Source of the DNA: Streptobacillus notomytis
GTDB taxonomy: Bacteria; Fusobacteriota; Fusobacteriia; Fusobacteriales; Leptotrichiaceae
Direction of reading: 5' to 3'
Assembly (NCBI GenBank): GCA_001612575.1
Contig: LJRV01000194.1
Span: forward strand, 1 to 64,000
DNA length: 64,000 nt
The notes under the pieces are model-generated. The model was not told the origin of the DNA. It saw only the letters and a program-made list of their open reading frames with translations, and made no database searches. The translations under genes and the position numbers were made by a program. Within the stretch, counting starts at the first letter, position 1. The number at the start of each line of letters is the position of its first letter. Shown in pieces: positions 54,743 through 64,000 of the stretch.

Positions 54743-57409
54743 GTGAGAGTTTATGAGTTTGCTAAGAAAATTGGACAATCAACTAATGATCTTATTACAA
54801 AATTAAAGACAATGGGATATGATAAATCGAGTTTATCAGCTTTGAGTGAAAGTGAAATTAAAGATATAGAAAATAAATTAAATCCAGTAAAACCAATGGA
54901 AAAAACAACTTCAAAAAAAGAAGAAGTAATTGGTGAAAAAATGATATTTAATAACAAAAGTAACAATAATAAATTTAATAGAAATAATAGATTTGATAAA
55001 AATGAAAATAAAGGTGAAAGACAAGAAAGAAATAATCAAAATTTTGGTGAAAGAAAACCTTTTGAAAAAAGAAACAATCAAAATTTCGGAGAAAGAAAAC
55101 CTTTTAATAGAGAAAATAGAGACTTTTCTGAAAAAAATAATAATGAAAGAAAACCTAATTTTAAATTTAATTCTGAGAATAAAGGAACTTTTAATAAGGA
55201 TAGAGATAATAGAGAAGGTAAAGATAATAGAGAAAAAAATAAAAATGAGAATAGAGTAAATAGGGATAATAGAGATAATAGGGATAATAGAAACTTCAAT
55301 AATAATGGTGAAAGAAAACCTTTTGAAAAAAGAAATAATCAAAACTTTGGAGAAAAAAGACCATTTAATAAAGATAGAAAAAGTGATGATAATAAAAAAC
55401 CATTTAAAACACATGCTAAAGAAGATAAAGATGCTTCAATTGAAATCCCAACTATTGAAAATGATGTTAAAGCTAAAAGCTCTAAGTTAAAATCTAAATT
55501 TGATAAAAAGAAATATGAAAATGATAAAAAGACAAAAGATGAAGAAAGAAAGTTAAAAGAATTACGTGACGATTTTAGAAAAGAAGATAAAAAGAAAAAA
55601 GTTAAGAAAAAAGAAAAGGTTATAAAATCAGAAGTAATAAGAGATGAAGAAGGAGGAGTTGGGTTAGTAGTACTTCCTCAAGAAATATCAATTAAAGAAT
55701 TAGCTGAAAAATTAGGAATTAATTCATCAGACATAATTAAAAAATTATTTATGCAAGGTAAAATGTATACAGCAAATGCTATATTAAGCATTGAAGAAGC
55801 AGAAGAAATAGCTATTGAATATAATGTAATAGTTGAAAAAGAAGAAATAATGGAAATATCTTATGGTGAAAAATATAATCTTGAAATAGAAGATAAAGAA
55901 GAAGAAAAAGAATTAAGAGCTCCAGTAATAACAATTATGGGACATGTAGACCACGGTAAAACTTCATTATTAGATGCTTTAAGACATACAAATGTAATAG
56001 ATGGTGAAGCTGGAGGTATTACACAAAGAATAGGTGCTTATCAAGTTGAATGGAATGGTCAAAAAATTACATTTATAGATACTCCAGGTCATGAGGCTTT
56101 TACTGAAATGAGAGTAAGAGGAGCAAATATAACTGATATTTCTATATTAATAGTTGCAGCAGATGATGGTGTTAAACCACAAACTATTGAAGCTATTTCA
56201 CATGCTAAAGAAGCAAATGTACCTATTATAGTTGCTATTAATAAAATAGATAAACCTGGTGCAAATGTAATGAAGGTTAAACAAGAATTACTTGAACATG
56301 GTTTAATTTCTCCAGAATGGGGAGGAAATACTGAAATGGTAGAAATTTCAGCAAAACAAAAGTTAAATTTAGATTCATTACTAGAAACAATACTTTTAAG
56401 TGCAGAAATAATGGAACTTAAGGCAAATCATAAAAAGAGAGCTAAGGCTATAGTTGTTGAATCTAGATTAGATATACAAATGGGACCAGTTGCTGATATT
56501 TTAATTCAAGAAGGAGAATTAAAAATAGGAGATATATTTGTTTCTGGAACATCATATGGTAGAGTAAGATCTATGTTAGATGATAGAGGGAATAAAATTA
56601 CTAAAGCAGGAGTTTCACAACCAGTTGAAATTACAGGATTTAATGAAATACCTGAAGCAGGAGATTTATTATACTGTGTAAACAATGATAAACAAGCTAA
56701 AAAAATAGTTGAAGATTTCAAAAATGAGAAAAAAGATGAACTTAATAAGAAAAAACATATTTCACTTGAAAGTTTATCTAAGGAATTAGAAGATCAACAA
56801 TTAAAAGAATTAAAATGTATTATTAGAGCAGATTCTAAAGGATCAGCTGAAGCACTTAAGGAATCAATTAATAAATTATCAAATGATAAGATAAATATTA
56901 ATATAATTCAATCAAGTGCTGGAGCAGTTACTGAAGGAGATGTTATGCTTGCTGCTGCATCAAATGCAATTATTATTGCATTTAGTGTTAGACCAACTAA
57001 TACTGCAAGAACAGAAGCAGAAAAAACTGGAGTAGAAATTAGAAACTATAACGTAATATATCATGTTACAGAAGATCTTGAAAAAGCTATGAAAGGTATG
57101 TTAGATCCAGAATATAAGGAAATATATAATGGAAGATTGGAAGTAAGAGAAGTATTTAAGATTTCAAATGTAGGTAACATAGCAGGATCATTAGTAATTG
57201 AAGGTAAGATTACTCGTCAATCTAAGATTAGACTATTACGTGATGGTATCATTATTCATGAAGGTGAAATTACATCACTTAAGAGATATAAAGATGATGT
57301 TAAGGAAGCAATAGTTGGACAAGATTGTGGTATAGGAATTAAAGACTTTAATGATATAAAAACAGGAGATATAATAGAGGCATTTGTTGTAGAACAAGTA
57401 AAACAATAG
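54743..57409 (+). CDS. infB: Translation initiation factor IF-2
   Basis: GTPase placing fMet-tRNA on the 30S subunit. 888 residues: an N-terminal IF2_N domain (MRVYEFAKKIGQSTNDL), a long Asn/Arg/Lys/Glu-rich low-complexity region (about 65-310) with the repeat NNQNFGE at 97, 111 and 198, a second IF2_N-like domain, the G domain (GHVDHGKT near residue 400, DTPGHEAF, NKID) and domains II-IV. It starts with GTG after GGAGGTGG. The disordered linker is larger and more repetitive than usual. Confidence 0.97.
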   Translation: MRVYEFAKKIGQSTNDLITKLKTMGYDKSSLSALSESEIKDIENKLNPVKPMEKTTSKKEEVIGEKMIFNNKSNNNKFNRNNRFDKNENKGERQERNNQNFGERKPFEKRNNQNFGERKPFNRENRDFSEKNNNERKPNFKFNSENKGTFNKDRDNREGKDNREKNKNENRVNRDNRDNRDNRNFNNNGERKPFEKRNNQNFGEKRPFNKDRKSDDNKKPFKTHAKEDKDASIEIPTIENDVKAKSSKLKSKFDKKKYENDKKTKDEERKLKELRDDFRKEDKKKKVKKKEKVIKSEVIRDEEGGVGLVVLPQEISIKELAEKLGINSSDIIKKLFMQGKMYTANAILSIEEAEEIAIEYNVIVEKEEIMEISYGEKYNLEIEDKEEEKELRAPVITIMGHVDHGKTSLLDALRHTNVIDGEAGGITQRIGAYQVEWNGQKITFIDTPGHEAFTEMRVRGANITDISILIVAADDGVKPQTIEAISHAKEANVPIIVAINKIDKPGANVMKVKQELLEHGLISPEWGGNTEMVEISAKQKLNLDSLLETILLSAEIMELKANHKKRAKAIVVESRLDIQMGPVADILIQEGELKIGDIFVSGTSYGRVRSMLDDRGNKITKAGVSQPVEITGFNEIPEAGDLLYCVNNDKQAKKIVEDFKNEKKDELNKKKHISLESLSKELEDQQLKELKCIIRADSKGSAEALKESINKLSNDKININIIQSSAGAVTEGDVMLAAASNAIIIAFSVRPTNTARTEAEKTGVEIRNYNVIYHVTEDLEKAMKGMLDPEYKEIYNGRLEVREVFKISNVGNIAGSLVIEGKITRQSKIRLLRDGIIIHEGEITSLKRYKDDVKEAIVGQDCGIGIKDFNDIKTGDIIEAFVVEQVKQ
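55034..55375 (+). repeat. Imperfect repeats inside infB
   Basis: Three copies of a unit coding NNQNFGE(R/K)(K/R)PF (55031, 55073 and 55334 regions) plus tandem GATAATAGAGATAATAGG-like codons for (DNR)n near 55263-55290. They encode the low-complexity IF-2 linker. Confidence 0.7.
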
Positions 57410-57421
57410 ATAGGGGTATTT

Positions 57422-57796
57422 ATGAATATTAGAAGAAAAAGAGGTTTAGAAAAAGAAATTTCAAGAATCATTGGTACAGCTATATTATTAGAAGTAAAAA
57501 ATGACAAAATTAGAAACTTGGTTACAGTTAAATCGGTTAATTTATCGCCAGATGCTCGTTATTCAGATGTAATTATGTCTATTTTAGATTATAAACAAAA
57601 TATTAATAAGGAAAAACTTTTAGAAGAATTAAATAAATTAAAAGGGTTTTTTAGAAAAAAAATTGGTGAAAATTTAGAAATTAGATATACTCCAGAGGTT
57701 AGAATACATTTAGATGATAGTGTAGAATATAGTGTGAAAATATCTAAGATATTAAAAGAGGCAATGGCGACTGTTAATACAGATAGCGAGGAATAA
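57422..57796 (+). CDS. rbfA: Ribosome-binding factor A
   Basis: 124-residue KH-fold factor that acts on the 5' helix of 16S rRNA during 30S assembly. The beginning RRKRGLEKEISRIIGTAIL and the central VKSVNLSPDARYSDV, then RKKIGENLEIRYTPEVRIHLDDSVEYSVKI, are typical (RYTPEL.F..D.S). 12 nt after infB, the conserved position. Confidence 0.95.
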   Translation: MNIRRKRGLEKEISRIIGTAILLEVKNDKIRNLVTVKSVNLSPDARYSDVIMSILDYKQNINKEKLLEELNKLKGFFRKKIGENLEIRYTPEVRIHLDDSVEYSVKISKILKEAMATVNTDSEE

Positions 57797-57798
57797 TA

Positions 57799-59472
57799 AT
57801 GAGTTGGAAATGGACATTTTATGCTAATGAGTATTTAGATGATAAAATGAAACTTTTTAATAAAGATGAAGTAATAACAACTTTATTATTAAACAAAAAA
57901 ATACATTCTAAGGAAGAAATGGACTCTTTTTTAAATCTAAGTTATAAACATTTACATGATCCATTTTTGTTAACTAATATGGAAAAAGTAGTTGATAAGA
58001 TTTTAGAATTTATAGATGAAGATAAAAAAATATTGATTTTTGGAGATTATGATATTGATGGGATATCAGGTTCACTATATCTTTCTAAAATCTTTGATAA
58101 ATTAAATATAAAAAATGAGATATATATTCCTACAAGAACAATGTTTAAATATAGTTTAAATGAAGAATATTTTAAAAATATAGAAGAAAAAAATATTAAA
58201 CTTGTAATTTCTGTTGATAATTCATTTGGTGAAATATTACATATGGATATGTTGAAATCTATGGGAGTTGATTTGATAATAACTGACCATCATTTTAATA
58301 ATAAAAGTATGAAGTCTGTATTAGAAATTAACCCTAAAAAATCAGTTAATTATCCATTTAAGGAATTATCTGGTGCAGGAGTAGTATTTAAATTAGTTCA
58401 AGCTATATATTCAAAATTACCTAATAAACCAATTTCAGATATATATGAATATTGTGAATTAATATCACTTGCTACTATTGCAGATGTTATGGAATGTGTT
58501 GATGAAAATAGATTTTTAATAAAAAGAGGGTTAAAAAACTTTTCTAAAACTAAGATTTTAGCATTTAGAATGATAATGGAAAATTTTAAAATTGATCCAG
58601 AATACATTACAATTAATGATATAAGTTATAGAATATCACCACTTATTAATGCTATAGGTAAGTTAGATGATCCATTAAAAATAATAAGATTTTTAACATC
58701 AAACTCTGAAAAAATTAATACACAAATATTAAATGAAATGTATGAGTATAATAATGAAAGAAAGAACTATGAAAGTAAGATATATGGTAAAATAATAAAA
58801 TTTATTGAAAATAGGGAAATTAAATATTTAAATTATATATATTATGAAATGAATGATGTAAATTCAGGAGTTTTAGGATCTATTACATCAAAGTTAGCAT
58901 TAGAATTTAAAGTTCCAGTAATTATTGTTTCTAAGGTTGATGGATATTGTAAGGGATCATGTAGAAGTATAGAAAATAAGAATATATATAAATTGATATC
59001 AGAATTTTCAAACTATTTTATTAACTTTGGTGGACATAATCTCGCAGCAGGATTTTTAATTACAAATGATAATTTAAATTTAATAAGAGATAAAATTAAA
59101 CAAAAGATGTATAATTTAAATCTTACAGAAAAATCAAAAACTAATATAGTTATAGACGTTAAATTACCAATAAGTCAAATAAGTACAAAGAAGATGTCTG
59201 AAATTAATAGTTTAGGACCATTTGGCCCTTCAAATAATGAACCAAATTTTTATGATGAGAATGTTAAATTTAAAAATATTTTAATATTTGGTATTGATGA
59301 TAAGCATTTTAAAGCTAATGTAAATATAAATAGTAAAGAAATACAAATATTAGGATATAATTTGAGTCATAAATTAAACTTGAAAAATTCAAATAAATTG
59401 TATAAAATAATATATACACCTGAATTAATAGGAAAAAAAATATTGAGATTAAAATTAAAAGATATAGAATAA
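57799..59472 (+). CDS. recJ: Single-stranded-DNA exonuclease RecJ
   Basis: 5'-3' ssDNA exonuclease, 557 residues. DHH-superfamily motifs in order: FGDYDIDGISG, SVDNSF, ITDHH, SLATIADVME, and the DHHA1 region with the FGGHNLAAGF motif, followed by the OB-fold (NSLGPFGPSNNEPNF). Length and motifs fit RecJ rather than a short NrnA-type phosphodiesterase. It starts 2 nt after rbfA, apparently the last gene of the rimP operon before tig, though tig follows after only 12 nt. Confidence 0.92.
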   Translation: MSWKWTFYANEYLDDKMKLFNKDEVITTLLLNKKIHSKEEMDSFLNLSYKHLHDPFLLTNMEKVVDKILEFIDEDKKILIFGDYDIDGISGSLYLSKIFDKLNIKNEIYIPTRTMFKYSLNEEYFKNIEEKNIKLVISVDNSFGEILHMDMLKSMGVDLIITDHHFNNKSMKSVLEINPKKSVNYPFKELSGAGVVFKLVQAIYSKLPNKPISDIYEYCELISLATIADVMECVDENRFLIKRGLKNFSKTKILAFRMIMENFKIDPEYITINDISYRISPLINAIGKLDDPLKIIRFLTSNSEKINTQILNEMYEYNNERKNYESKIYGKIIKFIENREIKYLNYIYYEMNDVNSGVLGSITSKLALEFKVPVIIVSKVDGYCKGSCRSIENKNIYKLISEFSNYFINFGGHNLAAGFLITNDNLNLIRDKIKQKMYNLNLTEKSKTNIVIDVKLPISQISTKKMSEINSLGPFGPSNNEPNFYDENVKFKNILIFGIDDKHFKANVNINSKEIQILGYNLSHKLNLKNSNKLYKIIYTPELIGKKILRLKLKDIE

Positions 59473-59484
59473 TTAGGAGGAAAA

Positions 59485-60759
59485 ATGAAATTAGAAAAAT
59501 TAGCAGGTTCAGAGGTAGCTTTTGAAATATTAAAAGAAGGACAAGAATATAAAATTTTAAGAGAAACTATCTTATCTAAATTTAAAAATGCTAAAGTTGA
59601 TGGGTTTAGAAAAGGACATGTACCAGTAGATGTTATTGAAAAAACATTTAAAAGTGAAATAAGAGATGAATTAATAAATGAAATATTAAAAACAGAATAC
59701 ACAGCATTAATTAGAGAAGAAAAATTAAGACCAGTAGCAGATTTACAAATACTTTCATTAGAATATGATGAAGAAAAATTAAAAATGAATTTAAAAGTTG
59801 CTGTATTCCCAGAATTTGAATTACCTCAATACAAAGGATTAGATATAAAAGAAGAAGAAGTATCAGTTACTGATGAAGAAATAGAAAATGAAATAAATAA
59901 AATGATTCAAAGAGCTAAAAAATTCGAAAAAACTGAAAGAGAAGAAGCTAAATTAGGTGACATTGCAGTTATTAATTTTGAAGGATTTGTAGATGGTGTA
60001 GCTTTTGATGGTGGAAAAGCTGAAAACCATAGATTAGAATTAGGTTCTAAAAGTTTCATAGATACTTTTGAAGAACAAATAGTTGGGAAAAAACTTGGAA
60101 AAGAATTTGATGTAAATGTTAAATTTCCAGAAGAATACCATGCTGAAAATTTAAAAGGTAAAGAAGCTTTATTCAAAGTTAAATTAAATAGTTTAGAAGA
60201 AGCAATAACTCCAGAATTAAATGATGAATTTGCTAAATCATCAGGTTCAGATTCAGTTGAAGATTTAAAAAATGCAATCAAAGGAAACTTATTATCAAAT
60301 AAAGAAAATCAAGCAAAAAATAAAAGATTACAAACAATAGTTGAAAATATATCAAATGCAACAACTATGGAAGTTCCAACAATAACTGTAGAACAAGAAA
60401 TAAATGCACAAATTGATAGATTTGCACAAACATTACAAATGCAAGGTATGAATTTAGAATCATATCTACAAATGACAGGGCAAACAGTTGAAAAAATGAG
60501 AGAAGATTTAAAAGGAAATGCTGAAAAAGGTGTTAAATCAAGTTTCATTTTATCAAAAATTGCTGAAGTAGAAGGAATTGAAGTTACAGAATCTGAATTT
60601 GATTCAGAATTACAAAGAATAGCAAGTATGTATGGAATGACAGTTGATCAGTTGACTGCTGAATTACAAAAAACAGATGGAGTTAATAGATTCTTTGGTC
60701 AAATTAATTCTCAATTATTCTTTGCAAAAGTAAATGATTATTTATTAACAAATAACTAA
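59485..60759 (+). CDS. tig: Trigger factor
   Basis: Ribosome-associated chaperone and prolyl isomerase, 424 residues: an N-terminal ribosome-binding domain with the GFRKGHVPV loop (family GFRKGK.P), the FKBP-like domain (GDIAVINFEGFVDG, FEEQIVGKKLGKEFDV), and a C-terminal helical cradle. It precedes clpP-clpX-lon, the common tig-clp order. Good AGGAGG ribosome site. Confidence 0.96.
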   Translation: MKLEKLAGSEVAFEILKEGQEYKILRETILSKFKNAKVDGFRKGHVPVDVIEKTFKSEIRDELINEILKTEYTALIREEKLRPVADLQILSLEYDEEKLKMNLKVAVFPEFELPQYKGLDIKEEEVSVTDEEIENEINKMIQRAKKFEKTEREEAKLGDIAVINFEGFVDGVAFDGGKAENHRLELGSKSFIDTFEEQIVGKKLGKEFDVNVKFPEEYHAENLKGKEALFKVKLNSLEEAITPELNDEFAKSSGSDSVEDLKNAIKGNLLSNKENQAKNKRLQTIVENISNATTMEVPTITVEQEINAQIDRFAQTLQMQGMNLESYLQMTGQTVEKMREDLKGNAEKGVKSSFILSKIAEVEGIEVTESEFDSELQRIASMYGMTVDQLTAELQKTDGVNRFFGQINSQLFFAKVNDYLLTNN

Positions 60760-60764
60760 TAATT

Positions 60765-60795
60765 TTGGAAACTAGGCTTAGGTCTAGTTTTCCAA
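60765..60795 (+). other. Intergenic hairpin between tig and clpP
   Basis: TTGGAAACTAG pairs with CTAGTTTTCCAA (one bulge), 8-nt loop, but is followed by AATATATAG rather than a T-run. More likely an RNA-processing or partial-termination element than a full terminator. Confidence 0.5.
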
Positions 60796-60816
60796 TATAT
60801 AGAAAGGGGAGAACAA

Positions 60817-61395
60817 ATGAGTTTAGTACCATATGTAATTGAAAATGAAGGAAATGGAGAAAGAACTTACGATATCTATTCAAGACTTTTAAAAGATAGA
60901 ATAATTTTTTTAAGCGGTGAAATTAATACAGAAATGGCAAATTCAATAATAGCACAATTATTATTTTTGAATGCTCAAGATAAAGAAAAAGATATAGTTA
61001 TGTACATAAATTCACCAGGAGGAATGGTTACAGCTGGATTTGGAATATATGATACAATGAATCATATATCTTGTGATGTTGTAACTGTGTGCATAGGTAT
61101 GGCAGCAAGTATGGGAGCATTTCTTCTTTCTTCAGGAACTAAAGGTAAAAGATTTGCATTACCTAATTCAGAAGTAATGATACATCAACCTTTAGGTGGA
61201 GCAAGAGGTCAAGCTACAGATATACAAATAGTTGCACAAAATATATTAAAAACAAAACATAAGTTGGCTGAAATACTTTCTAAAAATACTGGACAAAGTT
61301 TTGAAAAAATTATTGAAGATACTGAAAGAGATAATTATTTATCAGCAGAAGAAGCAGTTGCTTATGGATTAGTGGATAAAGTATTGGAGAAATAA
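60817..61395 (+). CDS. clpP: ATP-dependent Clp protease proteolytic subunit
   Basis: 192-residue serine protease forming the double heptameric barrel. Catalytic Ser in [14 protein letters not shown], His in [17 protein letters not shown] and Asp in [13 protein letters not shown]. The start [22 protein letters not shown] is the usual propeptide/axial-loop region. clpX follows after 2 nt. Confidence 0.97.
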   Translation: MSLVPYVIENEGNGERTYDIYSRLLKDRIIFLSGEINTEMANSIIAQLLFLNAQDKEKDIVMYINSPGGMVTAGFGIYDTMNHISCDVVTVCIGMAASMGAFLLSSGTKGKRFALPNSEVMIHQPLGGARGQATDIQIVAQNILKTKHKLAEILSKNTGQSFEKIIEDTERDNYLSAEEAVAYGLVDKVLEK

Positions 61396-61397
61396 AA

Positions 61398-62630
61398 ATG
61401 GAAAATGAAAAAGAATATTTTTGTTCATTCTGTGACAAAAGTGAAGATGAAGTAACTACCTTATTTTCAAACGAAGATTCAACAGCATTTATATGTAATG
61501 AATGTATTTCAAACAGAGATATTGAATTAGAATATGAAAATAGAACTGATTTTGAAGATTTTAATTTGTTGAAACCTAAACAAATAAAAGAGAAACTTGA
61601 CGAATATATTATCGGACAAGAGCAAGCTAAGAAAGTATTATCTGTTGCAGTATATAATCACTTTAAAAGACTTTCAATACTTGATAGAGATGACAATGAT
61701 ATAGAAATGCAAAAGTCAAATATATTATTGATTGGACCGACTGGTTCAGGGAAGACTTTGCTTGCTCAAACATTAGCAAAAATACTTAATGTTCCTTTAG
61801 CAATAGCAGATGCGACTACAATTACTGAAGCAGGTTATGTTGGAGATGACGTTGAAAATGTATTATTAAAGCTAATAAAAGCTGCAGACTATGACATAGA
61901 GTTAGCACAAAAAGGGATAATATATATTGATGAAATTGATAAAATAGCTAGAAAATCTGAAAATACTTCTATAACTCGTGATGTATCTGGTGAAGGAGTT
62001 CAACAAGCATTATTAAAAATAGTTGAAGGAACTATATCTTCTGTACCACCTCAAGGTGGAAGAAAACACCCTAACCAAGAAATGATAGAAATTGATACAA
62101 CTAATATCTTATTTATAGTTGGAGGAGCTTTTGAAGGGCTTGAATCTAAGATAAAAAGAAGATTAAATAAAAAGCAAATAGGATTTGGGTTAGATGTAGA
62201 TAAAAATGAAGAATTAGATGACATGACTATTTTTGAACATGTTTTACCAGAGGATATTAGAAAATTTGGTATAATTCCTGAACTTATTGGAAGATTGCCA
62301 GTAATAACAGCTTTATCAGAATTAAATAAAGAAGCTTTAGTTTCTATTTTGACAAAACCTAAAAATGCAATTATTAAACAGTATAAAAAATATTTTGAAA
62401 TAGAGGATGTAGAATTAATTTTTGAAGAAGATGCTATAGAAGAAATTGCAGAACTTGCATTAAAAAGAAAAATAGGTGCTAGAGGATTAAGAAGTATTAT
62501 TGAGAATAGTATGCTTGATTTAATGTATGAAATACCTTCAAAAGAAGATATTAAAAAATTGGTTGTTACTAAAGAAATGATAATTGAAAAAAATGAATTA
62601 TTTATAAAAAGTGAGAAAGGGAAGAATTAA
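61398..62630 (+). CDS. clpX: ATP-dependent Clp protease ATPase subunit ClpX
   Basis: AAA+ unfoldase for ClpP, 410 residues: an N-terminal C4 zinc domain (CSFCDKS...CNECI), Walker A GPTGSGKT, Walker [10 protein letters not shown], the GYVGDDVE pore loop, the IGF loop that docks to ClpP (KQIGFG) and C-terminal sensor-2 [11 protein letters not shown]. The stop codon shares one base with the lon start (TAATG). Confidence 0.97.
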   Translation: MENEKEYFCSFCDKSEDEVTTLFSNEDSTAFICNECISNRDIELEYENRTDFEDFNLLKPKQIKEKLDEYIIGQEQAKKVLSVAVYNHFKRLSILDRDDNDIEMQKSNILLIGPTGSGKTLLAQTLAKILNVPLAIADATTITEAGYVGDDVENVLLKLIKAADYDIELAQKGIIYIDEIDKIARKSENTSITRDVSGEGVQQALLKIVEGTISSVPPQGGRKHPNQEMIEIDTTNILFIVGGAFEGLESKIKRRLNKKQIGFGLDVDKNEELDDMTIFEHVLPEDIRKFGIIPELIGRLPVITALSELNKEALVSILTKPKNAIIKQYKKYFEIEDVELIFEEDAIEEIAELALKRKIGARGLRSIIENSMLDLMYEIPSKEDIKKLVVTKEMIIEKNELFIKSEKGKN

Positions 62631-64000
62631 TGAATAAAATGGAAATACTACCTTTTATCCCTATTAGAGATATAGTATTTTTTCCACAAGCAGTTATGCC
62701 TATAATGGTAGGAAGAGATTTTACTAAAAAAGCTATAGATTATTCTGTAGAGCATACAGAAGGAAAGTTAGTCTTAGCAATTCAAAAAGATTCATTTAGT
62801 GAAGAAATACAAGGAATTGAAGATGTTGAAACAATAGGTGTAATTGGTAAAATTATTCAAATAATGAAAACGCCTGATGGTAATTTGAGGTTAATAATTG
62901 AAGGGGAAGAAAGAATAAAGGTAACAGAAGTTATTAATGAAGATGGAATGTTTAAAGCAAAATATGAAGATTATCCTATAGAAAAAACAAAAAATACTAA
63001 TAATAAGAAATATAAGATGTATTTACAATCTTTAATTCAAAATTTAAATATTGTAAATAATAGAACAATTCCTGAAGATTTAATAAAGAGTATTTTTGAA
63101 ATTAAACCTTTTGAAAGTTTAATGTATACTTTGGCATCAACTTTGGAATTAAGTGAAGAAAATAGAATAAATATTTTAAAAGCAAATAATGTAGATGAAA
63201 TTTTTGAAAATCTAACAAAAGCATTAAAAATTAGAATAGAATTAGAAGAAATAGATAGAAGTGTTGAAAATAAAGTTAAAAAGAATATAGAAGATAATCA
63301 AAGACAATACTATATTAGAGAGAAAATTAAAGGACTTTATTCAGAATTAGATGAAGAAGATACTGAAGATGAAGTAAATGAATTAATTTCACAAATAGAA
63401 TCTAGAGATTTACCATATGAATTAACAGAAAAATTAATGAAAGAAGTTAATAGATATAAGAAGATGAATAATTTTTCAGCAGAAGCTGGAGTTATTAGAA
63501 CATATATAGATACAATGCTTGAAATACCTTGGGAAAAAAGTGAAAATGAAAATATAGATATAAAAACGGCTGAGAAAATATTAGATAAAGAACATTTTGG
63601 TTTAAGATTAGTTAAAGATACAGTTTTAGAATATCTTGCTGTTAATCAATTAAATAAAGAAAATAATAAAAAAATGGGAACAATTCTTTGTCTTATAGGA
63701 CCTCCAGGGGTTGGTAAAACTTCATTAGGTGAATCTATAGCTCATGCAATGAATAGAAAATTTGAAAGAATTTCATTAGGTGGTGTTCATGATGAATCTG
63801 AAATTAGGGGTCATAGAAGAACATATATAGGAGCAATGCCAGGTAGAATTATAGAAGCATTAAAAAGAGCTAAGGTTAATAATCCTGTAATTTTACTAGA
63901 TGAAATAGATAAATTAGATTCTAATTTTAAAGGAGATCCAGCTTCTGCATTATTAGAAGTGTTAGATCCTGCACAAAATAAAACATTTAAAGATAATTAT
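62630..64000 (+). CDS. lon: ATP-dependent protease Lon (5' part; runs off the window)
   Basis: Open to the window edge, 457 codons visible. N-terminal substrate-binding domain starts LPFIPIRDIVFFPQAVMP, a long helical region, then the AAA+ module with Walker A GPPGVGKTS, SLGGVHDESEIRGHRRTYIGAMPG and Walker B ILLDEIDKLD. The C-terminal Ser-Lys protease domain lies beyond base 64000. Ribosome site GAAAGGG inside the clpX end. The order tig-clpP-clpX-lon is a standard protein-quality-control block. Confidence 0.96.
   Translation, partial: MNKMEILPFIPIRDIVFFPQAVMPIMVGRDFTKKAIDYSVEHTEGKLVLAIQKDSFSEEIQGIEDVETIGVIGKIIQIMKTPDGNLRLIIEGEERIKVTEVINEDGMFKAKYEDYPIEKTKNTNNKKYKMYLQSLIQNLNIVNNRTIPEDLIKSIFEIKPFESLMYTLASTLELSEENRINILKANNVDEIFENLTKALKIRIELEEIDRSVENKVKKNIEDNQRQYYIREKIKGLYSELDEEDTEDEVNELISQIESRDLPYELTEKLMKEVNRYKKMNNFSAEAGVIRTYIDTMLEIPWEKSENENIDIKTAEKILDKEHFGLRLVKDTVLEYLAVNQLNKENNKKMGTILCLIGPPGVGKTSLGESIAHAMNRKFERISLGGVHDESEIRGHRRTYIGAMPGRIIEALKRAKVNNPVILLDEIDKLDSNFKGDPASALLEVLDPAQNKTFKDNY

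Noticed and set aside
55034..55375. CRISPR-like repeated units
   Set aside because: The repeats are imperfect, in frame, and code for the IF-2 linker; spacers are not of constant length and no cas genes are present.
54911..55414. A 167-codon minus-strand frame opposite infB
   Set aside because: Its hydrophobic I/F/S-rich translation is what the complement of AAT/AGA/GAA-rich IF-2 linker codons gives; no ribosome site or family match.

Overview
The window is a very AT-rich (clearly below one third G+C by eye), densely packed bacterial chromosome segment with almost all genes on the + strand. Gene orders resemble low-GC Firmicutes (rimP-nusA-ylxRQ-infB-rbfA, mraZ-rsmH-ftsL, acpP-rnc-coaD). A LolD/LolE-type lipoprotein exporter and a LolA-like periplasmic protein point to a diderm envelope. 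With fermentative sugar and glycogen metabolism (GlgC, GlgA, GlgP, MalQ, GapN, AckA, TpiA) this best fits Fusobacteriota, probably Leptotrichiaceae (Leptotrichia/Sneathia/Streptobacillus-like). The genus cannot be settled from this window and the placement is inference.

Layout. 1-8.0 kb: groES-groEL, then mreC, a LolA-like gene, recO, a PTS IIA gene, nrdR, a DivIC-like gene, a small membrane protein and lolE/lolD, then hpf. 8.0-11 kb: dps with an operator-like dyad, mtnN and a glycosyltransferase. 11-18 kb: rsh, tgt, thiI, yihY and rmuC. 18-33.6 kb: malQ-rarA-ydcZ-dus, nox-trxA, then copA, a hydrolase lacking its serine, gapN, glucokinase, corC, ackA and a HAD phosphatase, then tpiA-secG. 33.6-36.7 kb: HU and glgP, the latter with a LacI/CcpA-like operator. 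36.7-41.6 kb: a short mraZ-rsmH-ftsL remnant of the division cluster with a clear MraZ box array, xth, an FNT channel behind a short leader ORF, and miaB.

41.57-44.4 kb is the one accessory island. A diverged second copy of the miaB 3' end, a membrane-protein fragment, a DUF1648-ABC permease-ABC ATPase operon in which two genes carry single in-frame stop codons, and a frameshifted IS3-type transposase tail lie between miaB and glgC. A third stop-interrupted gene, a YjjG-type HAD phosphatase with two stops, lies at 47.1-47.8 kb after glgCA.

47.8-64 kb is core information processing: acpP-rnc-coaD-radA-disA, convergent yebC, the rimP-nusA-ylxRQ-infB-rbfA-recJ operon, then tig-clpP-clpX-lon, with lon running off the end. 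No tRNA, rRNA or CRISPR array was recognised. Many promoters share an extended -10 of the form TGnTATAAT.

The most notable observations are the cluster of nonsense-only interrupted genes, the duplicated miaB tail with IS debris, the hydrolase whose nucleophile serine is glycine, the Tgt lacking most of its zinc cysteines, the MraZ operator array, the dps and glgP operators, and the YlxR-YlxQ fusion.
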